Assembly: GCF_000203815.1 (NCBI RefSeq)
Contig: NW_004457708.1
Location: 1,054,001 to 1,118,000, forward strand
Source of the DNA: Cavenderia fasciculata
Lineage: Eukaryota; Evosea; Eumycetozoa; Acytosteliales; Cavenderiaceae
Direction of reading: 5' to 3'
Length of the DNA stretch: 64,000 nucleotides
Under the pieces are notes generated by a model. That model made no database searches and was not told where the DNA came from. It worked only from the letters and a program-made list of their open reading frames with translations. The position numbers and the translations under genes are program-made. Each line of letters starts with the position of its first letter. The first letter of the stretch is position 1. This document shows positions 33,201-46,300 of the stretch, piece by piece.

Positions 33201-36200
33201 TAGTCAATGTACCAGTGACAGTAGCCTTTTTCTGGATGAGGGTGATGGCACAATCAGGGTGACGACAAAGGAGGGCAATAGAGAGTGGAGTGTTGTTGTC
33301 TTCGTCGAAACGGTTGATTTGGGCACCACGTTGAATAAGATGTAATGCACTGACAGTTGAACCATGTTGAGCTGCATAAAAGAGTGGGGTACGTCCAAAC
33401 TTGTCGGGTGTGTCAATCTCAATGCCCTTGAGTGAGCACAAAGCAGAGACTGTCTGGATTGGATCAAACACAGTACTATCTTGAATCTTGTTGATACCCA
33501 TCTTGATGAAACAATAGTGCAAGGCAGTACGACCAAGAATATCGACAGCATTGATTGGTGCACCATATTGAATTAACAAATCTTCCAATTCAAACGAAGA
33601 GTTGGAATCGGTATTTGAATAATTGATTGAATAGTGAAGTGGAGTACGTTTCTTGTTGTTTACAATCTTTGGGTCGGCCTTGTTTTTGAGGAGCAAGGAG
33701 ATTGGATTTTCCTCACCTTCCAATGCTTCATCATTGATGAGATGCTTGTTGGAGGCAACATAGATGAGTGGAGTGTTTCCACTGTCGTCACGAGCATTCA
33801 CTTCTGATCCCTTGGCAATCAGTGCCTTGATGAGTGGCAAGTGGAGTGACTTGCCCGAACAACATGCCAAATGAAGAGCTGATCTCTTTTTCTTGTTGAC
33901 CATTTTAATCGATGCACCTGCATCAACCAATGCAATAGCAATTGGGTATTCACCAGTTGAAACGGCAAGATGTAATGGTGAATCTCCACTCTTGTTACTT
34001 GGATCGAGATTGGTTGGTTTACAAACATCCAAAATCAATTGAATAATATTAACTTCCTTTGTTAAAATGGCAAAATGTAATATTGATCTATTTTCACATA
34101 AAGCAGGAGAAGATGAAGATTTTTTCTTTGATTCTGAATCTGAATCATCATCGTCATCTGAATCATCCATACTATCATCATCATCATCATCTGAATCATT
34201 ATCCATACTATCATCATTATCCATACTAACATCATTATCCTTTTTATCTTTTGCTTGTTCATTCTTTTCTTGGATATTTTCAATGATATTGAAATCTGGT
34301 TTAGTAGATTCAAAAAGACTACGAAGAGCATGAATAAAGGTGATTTTGTTTGTTTCCTTTTGAGTGGTATTTGATTTCCATTCGGCAAACTCTTCTGGTG
34401 CGGTGTTTGGATAGTTTTCCAAGAGTTCCATGAGTGGGGTCTTGCCAACGAGGTTGGTTTGGTTGACCAATTCGGTGATACGTGGCTGCTTGACGAGTAG
34501 ATTGACAATATCAAGGAATTTGAATGGATAGTATTTGAATACACTGGTCAAGTTGTGAAGAATGTTGTTCTTGCTTGGTGTGTAGGTACCAACAACCGAT
34601 GCACCCTTGTTGAGGAGATAGATCATCATGGGGAGATTGTTTTCTCTAAATGCTACCATTAATGGTGTCTCTCCTTTGGCATTGGCTGCGTTAATGTCGG
34701 CATTGGCATTGACCAACAAGTCACCAGCACGTGAATAGAGAGCAACATGGGCAGTGATACTAGCCAACACTTCATCGGGAGTGGTGAATACTTGTTTGGA
34801 TCCCTTTTGCTTGGCTTGGCTCTGTCTCCATCCATAATGGTAACGTGTCTCTGGTTTGAGTTTGTAGCGGGTGGTTGTCTTTGCCAAATAGTGTAATGGA
34901 CCTTCTTTGTCCTTGTCAGTGTGAGTGACAGACGATCCACGCTCAACCAAATACTTGATGTTGCCAATCGTGTTTTCAGTGACGACCGATGACTCGGCCA
35001 TCGACTGGAGTAGAGTCGAACGACCATACTCGTCACATACGTTGGGGTTGGCACCGTGGTCATTGAGATACTGTGTGATTCTAAAATGACATTTGAGAAT
35101 AGACACAGACAATGGTGTCATCTTCCAATCGTTGGTTTCATTGAGATCAAGTTTAAAAGTCTCGGTAATGTACTTTGTAATCTCGTACCATCCATAGGCA
35201 GCTGCGTAATGGAGTAGTCCATTCTTGGATGAATCTTGAATCTTGGCGATCGAGTTTACATGCAAGAGGTAGGATGCGATGAGAAGGTGACCATTCTTGA
35301 CGGCCAACATCAAAGCAGTACGTTTGTACTTGTCCTTTTTCTCAATATCTGCTCCACACTCTTCGACGAGAATCTTGACAGCGTCAAGGTGACCGGCAAT
35401 CGTTGCCTTCATCAAGGCAGAGAGACGGGTTGTCTTTTCTTGGACATTGACAATGTTTGTGTCGCCGTCGGCTGCCTCATGCAACACACGGAGTGCACCG
35501 AGTTGATTGTTCTCTGCGGCAAACATCAATGCGGTTTGACTCTTTTTGTTTTTGAATAATGCCAAATTAGTGTCTTTGGCAGCCTTGAGGATTGCCTTGA
35601 TGTTTTGGATACGACCATACTGTGAAGCAATGAGGATGGGGGTGAGTTGGTGAAGGTTGGCTTCATTGGGGTCGACTCCCTTGCCAATGAGGAAGAGAAG
35701 GTTACTGGGTGAGGTACCGGCAGCTGCGTAATGGATTGGCTTGTACTGTTGTTGGTCGGGACGGTTTGGCTCGGCGACCGACTCGAGCAGTGTCTTGAGG
35801 TGCTTGGGGTTCTCTGTGTTGGCAGCGGCGCAGTGGATGGGCGACATGTTGGCGTTTTGCAATGGTTTCTTGGTGACGGATGGGCCACGGAAGGTGGTGA
35901 GTGTGTTGTTGCCAGTGCGCAAAGTCTCGGCGTGCAAAAAGTTAAAGTTGAAACCTGAACGATCGACCAATTTTGTGATGATCTGTTCGGCGAGTACAAT
36001 GTTGTTGGCACGGACGGCCAAATGCAGACGCTCGTTGATATGGTCTTCCAACTGTGGGAAGTACTTGTACAACTCTTGCAGGGTGGCGAGTGCGACACCT
36101 GGACTGGTCAAACAGACGATGGCAAGATGAGTGTCGTCGACCGAGTCGATCGACGCTTGCTCGTAACTCTCACGGTCCTTGAGGAACGCCTCCTTGCCCT

Positions 36201-38068
36201 CACGTCCACCTCTGCTGACATTGTAGGCGGCCACGTGGTGACCATAGGTGTAACGCGAGTGGCTGCCAGTACCCTCCTCGGGATAGTTGGGGAGAGGGGG
36301 ACGCTCCTTTTTGGCGTCGTTTTTGAGATCGGTCAAGATGACCTGGATCGCCTGCACATTGTTGTTGGCAATGGCATAGTCGAGTGCCGTCTTGGGGACA
36401 TCGGGCGACCGCTGCACCAAAAGTGTTCCACAGTCGATACGTGCCACGAGTGCACGTAAAAGGGTGATGTTGTTGGTCAACACGGCACGAATAGCTTCAC
36501 GTGCCGTACACATATAACAACAAAATTCAAAGGTGGTCGATGTCGACTCGAACGTTGGGTCACTCTCCAAGACGGGAATGTCTGGATTGGGATTACCCTT
36601 TTTGGTACGTGCCTTGATTTCTGCCTTGGTTGGTGCCTTTGTACTCTTGGCCTTTCCAGTTGCATCCTTTACCTTTTTAACTGCCTTTTTCTTGGTGTCT
36701 GGATCTGAATCTGATTCTTCAGACTCTTCAGATGATTTCTTTCTTTTGGTAGTTGTAGCTTTAACAATTGATTTGGTCACTTGTTTGGCTGCTGCCTTTT
36801 TCTTTGGTTCTGTTGGTTTCTTTGATTTCTTTGATGATGATTCTTCTTCTTCAGATGATGATGAATCTGAATCTGAATCTGATCCAGAATCCGATCCAGA
36901 TTCTTCAGCTGCTGCCTTTTTTCTTTGGTGCAGCTGTTTTCTTGGCGGGTGTTACAACTTTACCCTTTTTGACTGGTGTTGCCGATTTCTTTGAAGAAGT
37001 TGATTTCTTTGATGATGATGGTTCTTCTTCTTCTTCTTCAGATGATGAATCAGAATCAGAATCAGAGTCTGAATCTGAATCAGACTCTACAACAACTGTG
37101 GCAGCCTTTTTTCTTTGATGGAGATTTTGCAGACTTTTTCTCTACTGCTGCCTTTTTTTCAACCTTTTTTGACAACTGCTGCTGCTGGTTTCTTTGAAGT
37201 AGAGGATTTCTTCTTTTTATCATCTTCATCATCATCATCATCATCAGATGAAGATGAGGAATCAGATTCTACAACTTTCTTTGACTTTTTAGAGGTACCA
37301 TTTCCATTTGTTGTTGTTGCTGTAGTTGTAGTAGTTGTTTTGGCAGCAGGTTTCTTTTTCTTTGGTGATGGAGGAGTTGGTTGTTTTTCCTTTTTCTTGG
37401 TTTCTGCAACCTTTTTAACTTCTTTAACTTCCTTTACTTCTTCTTCTTCTTCCTCTTCCTCTTCTTCTTCGGATGAACTATCTCTGTCATCTTCAGCGAC
37501 AGCTTTGGCACGAGTTAATTCACCTTTGGTGATCTTGTAAAACTGTTGAAGATTGTTCTCCACGTCGACTGGTTTCTCGTCCTTGTCGCGTGGCAATAGT
37601 TTTGTGGTAACCAATACTGAATCGACTGGAATCTTGCATGACTGCTTTGATGGTGCCAATTCAAATTCCAACTCTGTTCCTTTTACTTGATTTAACCATC
37701 TAACATAAACTTCTGTATCTTTTAATGATACATCTAAAAAATATTAAAAAAAAAAAAGAAAAAAAAGTTAAAATCATGTGATGTGAAGTGAAGTTCACTC
37801 TCTTTTTTGTTTCTTTTTACCTTCTAAACCAATAGCTAACCAAAATAAATCTTTTTCAGAATCAGGTCTAACAACAAAGAATGAACCTTTAATATATTTT
37901 ATCTATAATCGTCGTAGAACAAAGTTTAGTTAGTAAAAGAGAGAATGATTAATCATTAGTGTGTTTTCTAAAAAAAAGGATATTTTTTTTGAGAGTGGTC
38001 TTTTGAAAAGACATATGTGTACATACTTTTTGAGAAGTTGGGTCATTTCTCCTTCCAAGCATACTCAT
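30277..38068 (-). CDS. Giant ankyrin-WGR-PARP (poly-ADP-ribose polymerase)
   Basis: Exons 38068-38027, 37902-37821 and 37733-30277 encode about 2,525 residues if three single extra bases are discounted (A6 runs complementary to T runs at 37165-37170, 37107-37112 and 36917-36922). Order: N-terminal region of about 120 residues, possibly Tudor/BAH-like (FFVVRPDSEKDLFWLAIG...VYVRWLNQV); Lys/Ser/Glu/Asp low-complexity tract; about 25-30 ankyrin repeats (about 420-1980); WGR domain (about 2015-2120, YGRNAFYKLQLL, NRFGRIGEVG); PARP regulatory helices (KLPAPVQKVMAQF, MPLGRLSRDVI); catalytic domain with the H-Y-E triad (LLWHGSK, GKGIYFAD, NEYIVYD). It should use NAD+ to build poly(ADP-ribose). Ankyrins resemble tankyrase in idea, but WGR plus regulatory helices are PARP1/2-type, suggesting DNA-break activation. 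Likely nuclear. Confidence 0.93.
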
Positions 38069-38945
38069 TTTTGATTTATGCTTTTTTTGTTGATAATAAT
38101 AATGTTATAATATATATACAATTTCTTTTTTTTTTTTTGAAAAGAATAAGGGGTCTGTTGATAATTTAACAACAATTTAAAAAAAAAAAAAAAGTTTTCT
38201 TTTTTCTTTTTTCTTTTTCTTTTGATGAACCAATATAGTTTTAATAAACTAAATATCCTTGACTACAAAACTAAACTAAACTTCTTTTCTCTCTTTATAA
38301 AAAACGTGTGATTTTTGGTAGAGATATGATGAACAAAGTAGAATAGATATGTGAACAAAAGGACAAAAGATATGAAAACTCTCTTCTCTTGATGAATTGT
38401 GAAAAAAAGGCGCAATGAACTCAAAAAAAATGAAAAAAACAGCATTTTTGTGAAGAATCAATAGATTTTTATCTTCCAAGTATGAAAAAATGCTGGGAAA
38501 CAAAATCACATGTCTTTCATAGCACACAAGGAGACACGACCTACAAGTTTTTGATGTTTTTTGATGTTTTTCATGTCAAGTTTGTCCGTGAGAAGACCTT
38601 GTGAATGAAACTTTAAATTTATTATAATTACCCATTGAAAGTTAAAGTGATTTGATCAATTCGTTTTAAGAAGAAGATCCTCTGTCCTTTAGTTTTTTTG
38701 TAAACCCCACCCATTATTATTATGACCGCAAAAATATACAAATTTGTTTGTTTGTTGGTTTGTTGATGTTCTACATATATATACATTATTATTATTATTA
38801 TTATTATTATATACGATTAGAAGTATATTACTACAACTAATATTTTAAATTGTGTTTGTGTTTGATTATATCTATCTATCTATCTCTATTATTATTATTA
38901 TTATATATTATTATTTTGTTATTGATTTGTTATTATTATTTCTTT
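38069..38945. other. Intergenic spacer
   Basis: 877 bases upstream of the giant PARP gene and downstream of the small PH-like gene. It contains long A and T runs and an (ATT)n microsatellite (about 38784-38811). A purine-rich stretch at 38290-38530 yields short minus-strand frames that look like chance (Phe-rich, no family). No RNA gene is recognised. Confidence 0.5.
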
Positions 38946-39356
38946 TTAGAAAGCTTTTTCATAACCATTTGATCTTGTATTTCTAATTAAACCATCTAGG
39001 ATATGATCGGTAGCCATATGCAAGTCGAAAGCCTTGTCAGATTTGAAATAGATTTTTCTGCGATCCTTTAATTCAATTTCCCATTCGGTCCAATTTTCCT
39101 TGAGATTGAATTGTTTGATGCTGACCCAAAGGAATTCATCGAGTACTTGACTTTCATTGGATGTGATAATCTTGATGCCATCTTCGCACACTGCCAATAT
39201 TCTAGGTTGTGACCATTTGCCTTTGATGAATTCATCGGTACCTAGTAATTGTTGAACTTGGAAACGTGACTCTTTTAATTCATTCAATGGTGCTTGATCA
39301 TTTAGTATCTTTGGTTGTTTCTTTAAGAATGAGAATGATGGTCTTGCAATTTTCAT
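38946..39356 (-). CDS. Small protein with PH/FERM-F3-like fold
   Basis: A single-exon, 136-residue protein. After a basic N-terminus (MKIARPSFSFLKKQPK) the central region reads as alternating strands: RILAVCEDGIKIITSN, FLWVSIKQFNLKENW, EIELKDRRKIYFKSD. A C-terminal helix follows (DLHMATDHILDGLIR). This is the strand-strand-helix order of PH/PTB/FERM-F3 domains, so a membrane- or peptide-binding role is possible. No named family is recognised. Codon use is like that of the neighbouring genes, and the frame is clean in otherwise non-coding DNA. Confidence 0.75.
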   Translation of the reverse strand: MKIARPSFSFLKKQPKILNDQAPLNELKESRFQVQQLLGTDEFIKGKWSQPRILAVCEDGIKIITSNESQVLDEFLWVSIKQFNLKENWTEWEIELKDRRKIYFKSDKAFDLHMATDHILDGLIRNTRSNGYEKAF

Positions 39357-40386
39357 TTTGATGGATGACGATGTTGAAAAAAAATAATTTTGATTATATT
39401 AATGGAAATTGGTAAAAAGAGGAAATGAAAGGATAAAAAATATAACAAGAGGAGGAGGTATGGAAGTTTGAGAGTTTATAAATAAATAAAATAACCTTTT
39501 TTGTTGTTATACTAAATTAAATTGAATGATGGTTGGTTTGTTTGTTTGAAATGAAAAGTGTAGGTGAGTCGATAAACTTGGTTTGGTAGTTGTTGGTTTA
39601 CAAATAATTGTTTTAATTATTTAAAAATGGTGAAACGAAGAAGAAAGAGAAAAAGATGATGATGATAATAATATAATAATAATAATAATAATAAAAATAA
39701 TGTTGCTGGCTGGATGTACACTCCATCACCAATTCGATTAAATAAAACAGAAACTGGTAGAGAGACAGGAGAGAGGTGAATTAAAACAAAAATACTCAAG
39801 AGTGATCACCCACTTACCCCATTTTGATCTCCCATGGTGTGTGGTTGGTGATTAAACCCAAACAGTCACTCACTCTTATTCATTTTTGACAGGCATCTGC
39901 CTAATAATACAACAACAGATGAAAGACATCTTTTTGGGGGTAGTGAGGAAATTAAAAATATAAAATTGATTGGTGGTGATGAAAGCGTATGAACTGGGGA
40001 GAGGGTACTACTACTATTTCTTTTTGTTGTTTGTTTGATGCTGACCCAACAGATTCATCGCATGCTTTTTTTAGTAGATTTTGCGTGTTGGTTATACATA
40101 TATATATGTATGTGTATTATTTTTAAAATAAATGTGTGTGTTTAAGGGTAGCTACTCCCTCCACTCTCTCTCCTACTTTCACCGCGTTTGATTGGGGGTA
40201 TCCTTTTCAAGCAATGGATTAGATCAATCAATCGATCGGTCAATCAAAAAAGAGTAATGCTATTAATAATTTTTTTAAAAACACAATCAATCAAAATAAA
40301 TATATATTCTATTATTATTATTTAATTTATATAATTAATTTAAAATTTATTTGTGATTTATAATTTTGATTTGAGTTTATAGTTTT
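39357..40386. other. Intergenic spacer
   Basis: Over 1 kb with no gene. It holds an AT dinucleotide palindrome (ATACATATATATATGTAT, near 40095), a GAGGAGG patch near 39450 and (ATA)n near 39665-39700. Two minus-strand genes flank it: the upstream region of the PH-like gene is at its left end and the 3' end of the modular surface gene is at its right. Confidence 0.5.
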
Positions 40387-43300
40387 TTAGATATCGAATA
40401 AAGATTTTGTTTTATCGTTAAAAGTATTAGTTTGATTATTATTATTATTATTGTCTTCATCACTATCATCCATTATACTAGTTGATTGTTCTTTAAAGCT
40501 GAAAACATGTTGTTTTGGTTTCTTTTCTGTTGATTTTTTGTTGTTGCTACTGTTATTATTGTTGATACTATAATAATTTGAAGATTGATTATCATTTTCT
40601 TCTTCATCACCACTATCATAGAGACCAGGGAATTTAGATGAAGAACCACGGTCATCATCATCTTCAATTTCGAATTTTGGTAACATCTTGTAACGGGCAA
40701 CACCAGCTCTGAAACGGTGTCTGACGTACCATACAGCACCACCAATAACGATGGCACCGGCAACGATAGAGGCAATAACCTCGAGGGCAATGATGGCACC
40801 AGAGCCATCCTTTTTACAGTCGCTTCCATTGTATCCTGGGGCACATGATTCGCAGTGGTCACCTTGGAAGTTGGATGGACACGAACAGGTGCCGACGTGT
40901 TGGTCACAGCTTCCCTTTCCGCAACCACCGCAGTCATAGGTGGCCTTGCAATAGGGGTAGCCAGTGTAACCAAACGAACACTTGTCGCATTGGGTGCCAT
41001 TGTAGGCGGGTGGACATGAACACTCAAAACCAGCTTCAGTGGGTGCGCACTGGCCAATTGGCACGCAGTATTGGGTGATGGTGGGGTCGCAACCACAAGT
41101 GTTGATGTGACATTGGTCAACGACACAGGTTGGTGTGCCTGGAACGGGGTTAACATCGGTATAACCAACTGCGCAGGTACCGCAGACTACACCAGTATAC
41201 TCTTGTTGACAGATACATTGGCTGCCAGAGAATTTACCGGCACCAGAACATGAAGTGTCAATCATCGAGTATTGATGTTGTGGTGGGAGGACAGCAGCAT
41301 TTCCATTGGTGTCAAAGATGTATCCATTACGCAACTGCAAGAGGTAATCACCATTTGATGCAAGTGAGCTGTTGGCAAAGGTGATGGACCATGTTAGACC
41401 GTCGCTGGATGAGCAACTGGCAGATGTAGCAAAGATAGTATTGACATTGTTATTGAGATCCAATAGGACAAATGCTTGTTGGATGATATTGTTGCCATTG
41501 GAGCAGGTTACTGGTTGACCATTCTTTCCGTTGAATGGCTCGGAAAAGGCGAGTTGAATGGGGAGATTCTTGAGTGGCGAGAGGTTGTAACCAGAGGCGG
41601 GTGATACTTGGCCGGCATAGACAGTTTGAGCGTCGAGAATCAACAACGAGTAGATGAATGGGAAACAAAGGTCGCCATAGATGGATGCTCCTACAAACGA
41701 GGTCATTGGTGGATGGGTAATAGTCAATACGTATTGACCGGCATTGAGACGGTTATTGATGAGTGATTGAGTGAGTGTAGTGGTACCGCTAGTGTATTGT
41801 GATGACCATTGACCTGTACCAATGACATGTGGATTACCACTGGCACCACTAGTTGGGACTTGAGCAATTTGAATGATAAAGTTGTTGACAATCGAGTTGA
41901 AACTAAACATTGCCTCAACATGTGATACACGAGTCAATGTGAATGGAATACTATACTTCCAACCAGTGGTAGTGTTGTCAGTTGCATTTGGTGAGAGGGT
42001 ATAACCTGGGATCGAAGAGACCAAGTAATCTGATGAATAACCTTGACCGTTAATCTTTGGACTCGAGGGGAGACTTGGATTAAAGTTTGATGGACAAGTG
42101 AAATCCTTCATGACCAAACTCAATGGGAGCATGGCAACTTGCATAGCATAGTTTGGACAGTTGTCCTTTAGCTTGCCGCTAAACATCATTGACAAGACCA
42201 TCGATGTGTCACCACTGGTTGATGCATTGGCAAAGAATAGAGCTGAACGTTGGTTATTGTTTTGGATACCAAGTGTATAGAGTACTGGTTGTATTTGTTG
42301 GGTAATTGGATTGACTACTTGATAATCAATAGATGCAGCCAATTGCTCACTGGTGTAGACACTAATTAAAGTTGGTTCACCAATGAAAAAGGTAACATTT
42401 TGAACTGGTTGAAGGGGGATGAGGAAGTTTGGACTGTACATGGTCAAAGTTCCACTACCATCGATTGGACCACCGTATGGGATAGATCCATTGCTGTTGA
42501 GATCGGTTGGGAGTGGATCCAAGGTGGAACAGTCAATATGGTTGTTGGCTTGGGAAGCATCACGGATATTGACAATCAAATGGTATGGTGTGCAATGTGC
42601 GTCAAATTGGTTGACAAAGGCAATTGGGTTGGTAATTTGAATGGTATAGGTACCTGGCTCGAGGATAGCATTGATTTCATTGACGTTACGGTTGCTACGA
42701 CCAAAGATGTAGCTGTTGGAACTGGTGATTTGAACGTCGAGATCGGCGGTAATGAATTGATAACCAATTTGAACATAGACCAATGATGGAACGAGAATGG
42801 TAAATTCAATGGTTTGGACAATGCCACCCTTTACAATATCAGTATAGGCAATGGTTTGTTGATCATTATACATGTAGCTATTGGTGAGTGGTGAAACTAC
42901 AATCGTTGGTAATACGGTGGTTGGACATGTGGGTGGGAAGGCGGATGGGAGTCCATTCAAATCCTTTGTAACACGATCGGTTGATTGAATGGCTATTTCT
43001 AGATCTACGGCAGATGGTAATGGGAATGAAGTGAATGCTTCACCAATGGTGATGGTGTAGAGACCTGGTTGGAGAACAACCAATGCACTACCATAGACGT
43101 CGGTTTGGGTAGAGATTGAGATACGTGGGGAGATTACTTCAGTGTAGATATCGGCTTCCTCGGATGGGAGTACGACAGCTTGAACACGGACCAAAGAAGG
43201 ATACTTTAGGGTGAATTGGACGGTATTGTGAGCGGGAACGTCGTCATACATGAGGTATTCACCTTGGAGATGGACGGCACCGTTGTATTTGAGGTACGAG

Positions 43301-46300
43301 TAAGTATCGAGAGACTGTGGGATGTAATGGTAGAACCCATCGGTTTGGTTGATAGCAGCGCTAGTCTGGTCAATCAACAACTCAAAGTTGAACGATGAAC
43401 AACCCATGATCGAGGGGAGTGCAGTGTATGGCTCGTAAATGTAGAGAGTGTAGGTACCACTTGGCAAAGCTTGCACGTCGAGTGTATTTCGGTTGGGACG
43501 GACATCACCATAGATCACCTTTTTAGTGTTGGTATTGACTAGTTTGAGACTGAGATCACCGGTTAAAAAGTCAAATCCAACTTCGGCGTGGAAATTGGCT
43601 GGATTGTTGAGCTTGAATGGCATGCCATGTGATTGAAGTAATGCTACCGATTGTTGGAAGGCGAGTGGGGTGTTACTATCCATACTAGAGAACCAGTAGA
43701 CTGGTGGGAGGGTCGATGGTAAATCTTGTGGCCAAAGGTTTTGTCCACCGGTACAAATGGATTGATCAGATGCAGTTTGGTTTGGACCAATGGCAATTTC
43801 CATGTTGAAATTGTTGCATACTGCAATCTTGCTTGACCATCTCCAGAATTGGATTTGTAAAGTATATCCTACATTTGGTTTGAGTGCAGTGATAAATGAT
43901 TCCTCACCATTCAAACCATTGCTACCGGTTGCAACGACAACATTATTTGGATCAACCAATTTAATGTCAATGTCGATGGCATTGGGTGAAGTGTAGACAC
44001 GCATAATCGAGGCTTGTTGAACGGTAAATGGAATGTTTTGGAAACTAAACATGGTACCGTTGGAGGGTGGGACGATAAAGTTGGATGACTCGTAATGCAT
44101 GAATCCTTCGAGACCGAGGAAACGGACGCTGTTGAGTGTCTGTGGGATACGTTCACCGGCACACAAGGCAACCTTGGAGAGTGGGACCAGCGAGAATTCA
44201 AACTCGAATGGTGTGCAGTTTGGCAGACCGGTGGCATTGTAGTAAAAGTTGGGACGTTCAATCTTGAGGAGATAACTTCCTGGATCGAGGTTGGCATCGA
44301 TAAAGTTATAGTTATAGTCGTGGAAACCAGAGATAAAGAGGGTGTATTGACCACCGATAAGACGACGGTACAAGTTGACACGGAGATCGCTACGGAGGAA
44401 GTCAGAAGCGACGGCAGTGTAAAAGTTGGTAACACCAGACAAGGAGAAAGAGTATTGTGCGACAGCGGTGGTTTGCTTCATGAATGAATAGTAGGTATTA
44501 CGTGGATTGAGGGTAGATTCAAAGGTGAATGGAACGTGAACGTTGGGGATAAGTGGGACACGATCGCGACCATCGGCTGGACACGATGTAGTGGCAACGA
44601 GGGGAGATGGTTCAATTTCAATCTCCATATTCATGAGTGGACAGAAATTGATTGACGATGCGACATAGTCGGTCGAGACAGTGAGCACAAACTGACCTTG
44701 AGCCATGGCAACAAACACCATTCCTTGTTTGACATAGGTTTGGTTGGCAACTGGGTCGTAGAGTGATAGGGTGATGGTGGCACCTTCTTGGTCAGCTGCA
44801 ATTCTAACATAGCTGGTTGTGGCGAGGGTAAAACTGACAGTGTAATGTGTTTGATCCATATAGTAGAGGTCTTGAACGTGGAGATATCCATTTCTCAAGA
44901 ATTGACTGTTATCAAATGATGATGGCAAGAGTTCACCGTCACAGTTGAAATAATCTTCGTCGTCATTGACAAAGGAGATGTCAATGTTTAGATCAAAGGC
45001 AGCACAATCCATAACGTACATTTGTGCTGGGGCATAGATAAAGAGGGTGTAGTTGCCTGGTTGGAGAACTGCATTGAGTACATTACGGTTGATTTCATTG
45101 TCACCAAATACACATCCAGTAACACCAGTTTGATCACCTCCCTTGCACTTGGGTTGTCCAATACCACTTTGGAGAACGATTGCGAGTTCACCTTGAAGGA
45201 ATTGATAACCAATGGCAGCGTTGAGGAGACCTACTTGACCAACTTGTGGTGGTTGAACGGTAAAGGTTGTATTCCACAAATAGATACCTTGTGCACCAGT
45301 ACCCGAGTATGGTAAAGTGTAGGTGGCGGTAGAGTGAGAGCTGTATGGCTTGTTCAAGACAAAGTAGGCGGGGATTTCGGTCATGTTGCCTGGATGGTCG
45401 CAAATGTCCGACCAATTGGCCATATCTTCGGCGAGGTCTGCAGTAGTGTCAATTTGGAGTTCCATGTTGAATGTTTCACAATCAATGGTAATCGAACGAT
45501 CCCAAAGATAGTACTTAAAGACGAGTGCATAGTTGCCAACTGGGAGAGTGTCGAGCATAACTTCTTCGTGACCAAAGGTGATACCACGATCGACGTTTTG
45601 TGCGTACGATCCATCTGGATTGAGTGAATAGAGCCAGAGATCAATATCGACCTTGTGTGGTTCAGAGTAGACACGCATCACCGAAGGTTGAGTGATTTGG
45701 ATAAAGATGGTATGACTACCACTATCCATATCAATGTAATAATTGTCTTGAATATGAAGACGGTTGTTGTAGGTGAGGTATTCGATGGTAGAGAGTGAAG
45801 ATGGCATGAGTGGAGCAATACAAAGTGTACCTTCATCTTCAGAACTCATTGAACAATTTGGATAACCATAGTAACCATAGTCACATGAACCACAGAGTTC
45901 AGTTGGATCGGTGGTCGTGAAACCTAGATTACAAGTACATTCTGGGAAACCATCTTGATCGTTACATTTACCGTTGCCGTTACAGCTGTCGGCTTGACAT
46001 TGAGTATTTTGGATACAAGTGTTACCGGCACCATGATAACCATTCTTGCACTTGCTACAATCAGAACCAGCCCATGGATCGGTACAAACACATGACCAGT
46101 CGTTATTGGCACTGATACAAGTACCGTGACCCGAGCAATCACATTGGAACATATTGTAAATATGGAGAGCAGACGAGTTTTCTTGGGCAAACTTGACACC
46201 GTTGAGTGTTGAGAATTGGGAAGCATCAACATTGAGAGTGTAGAATGCACTGGCGTTGACTGGGAAAAAGGTGACTACCAAAGTGGTCTTGTCCTTCTTT

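Noticed and set aside
35236-36459. Several long plus-strand ORFs opposite the giant PARP gene
   Set aside because: Shadow frames of the ankyrin array; they vanish where codon use changes and show no independent domain.
36917-37170. Classical -1 programmed frameshift at A AAA AAG
   Set aside because: The frame needed downstream requires skipping one base (+1), not re-reading one; the -1 heptamer model does not fit.
38263-38527. Two overlapping Phe-rich minus-strand ORFs
   Set aside because: Composition reflects A-rich spacer; no family or splice partners.
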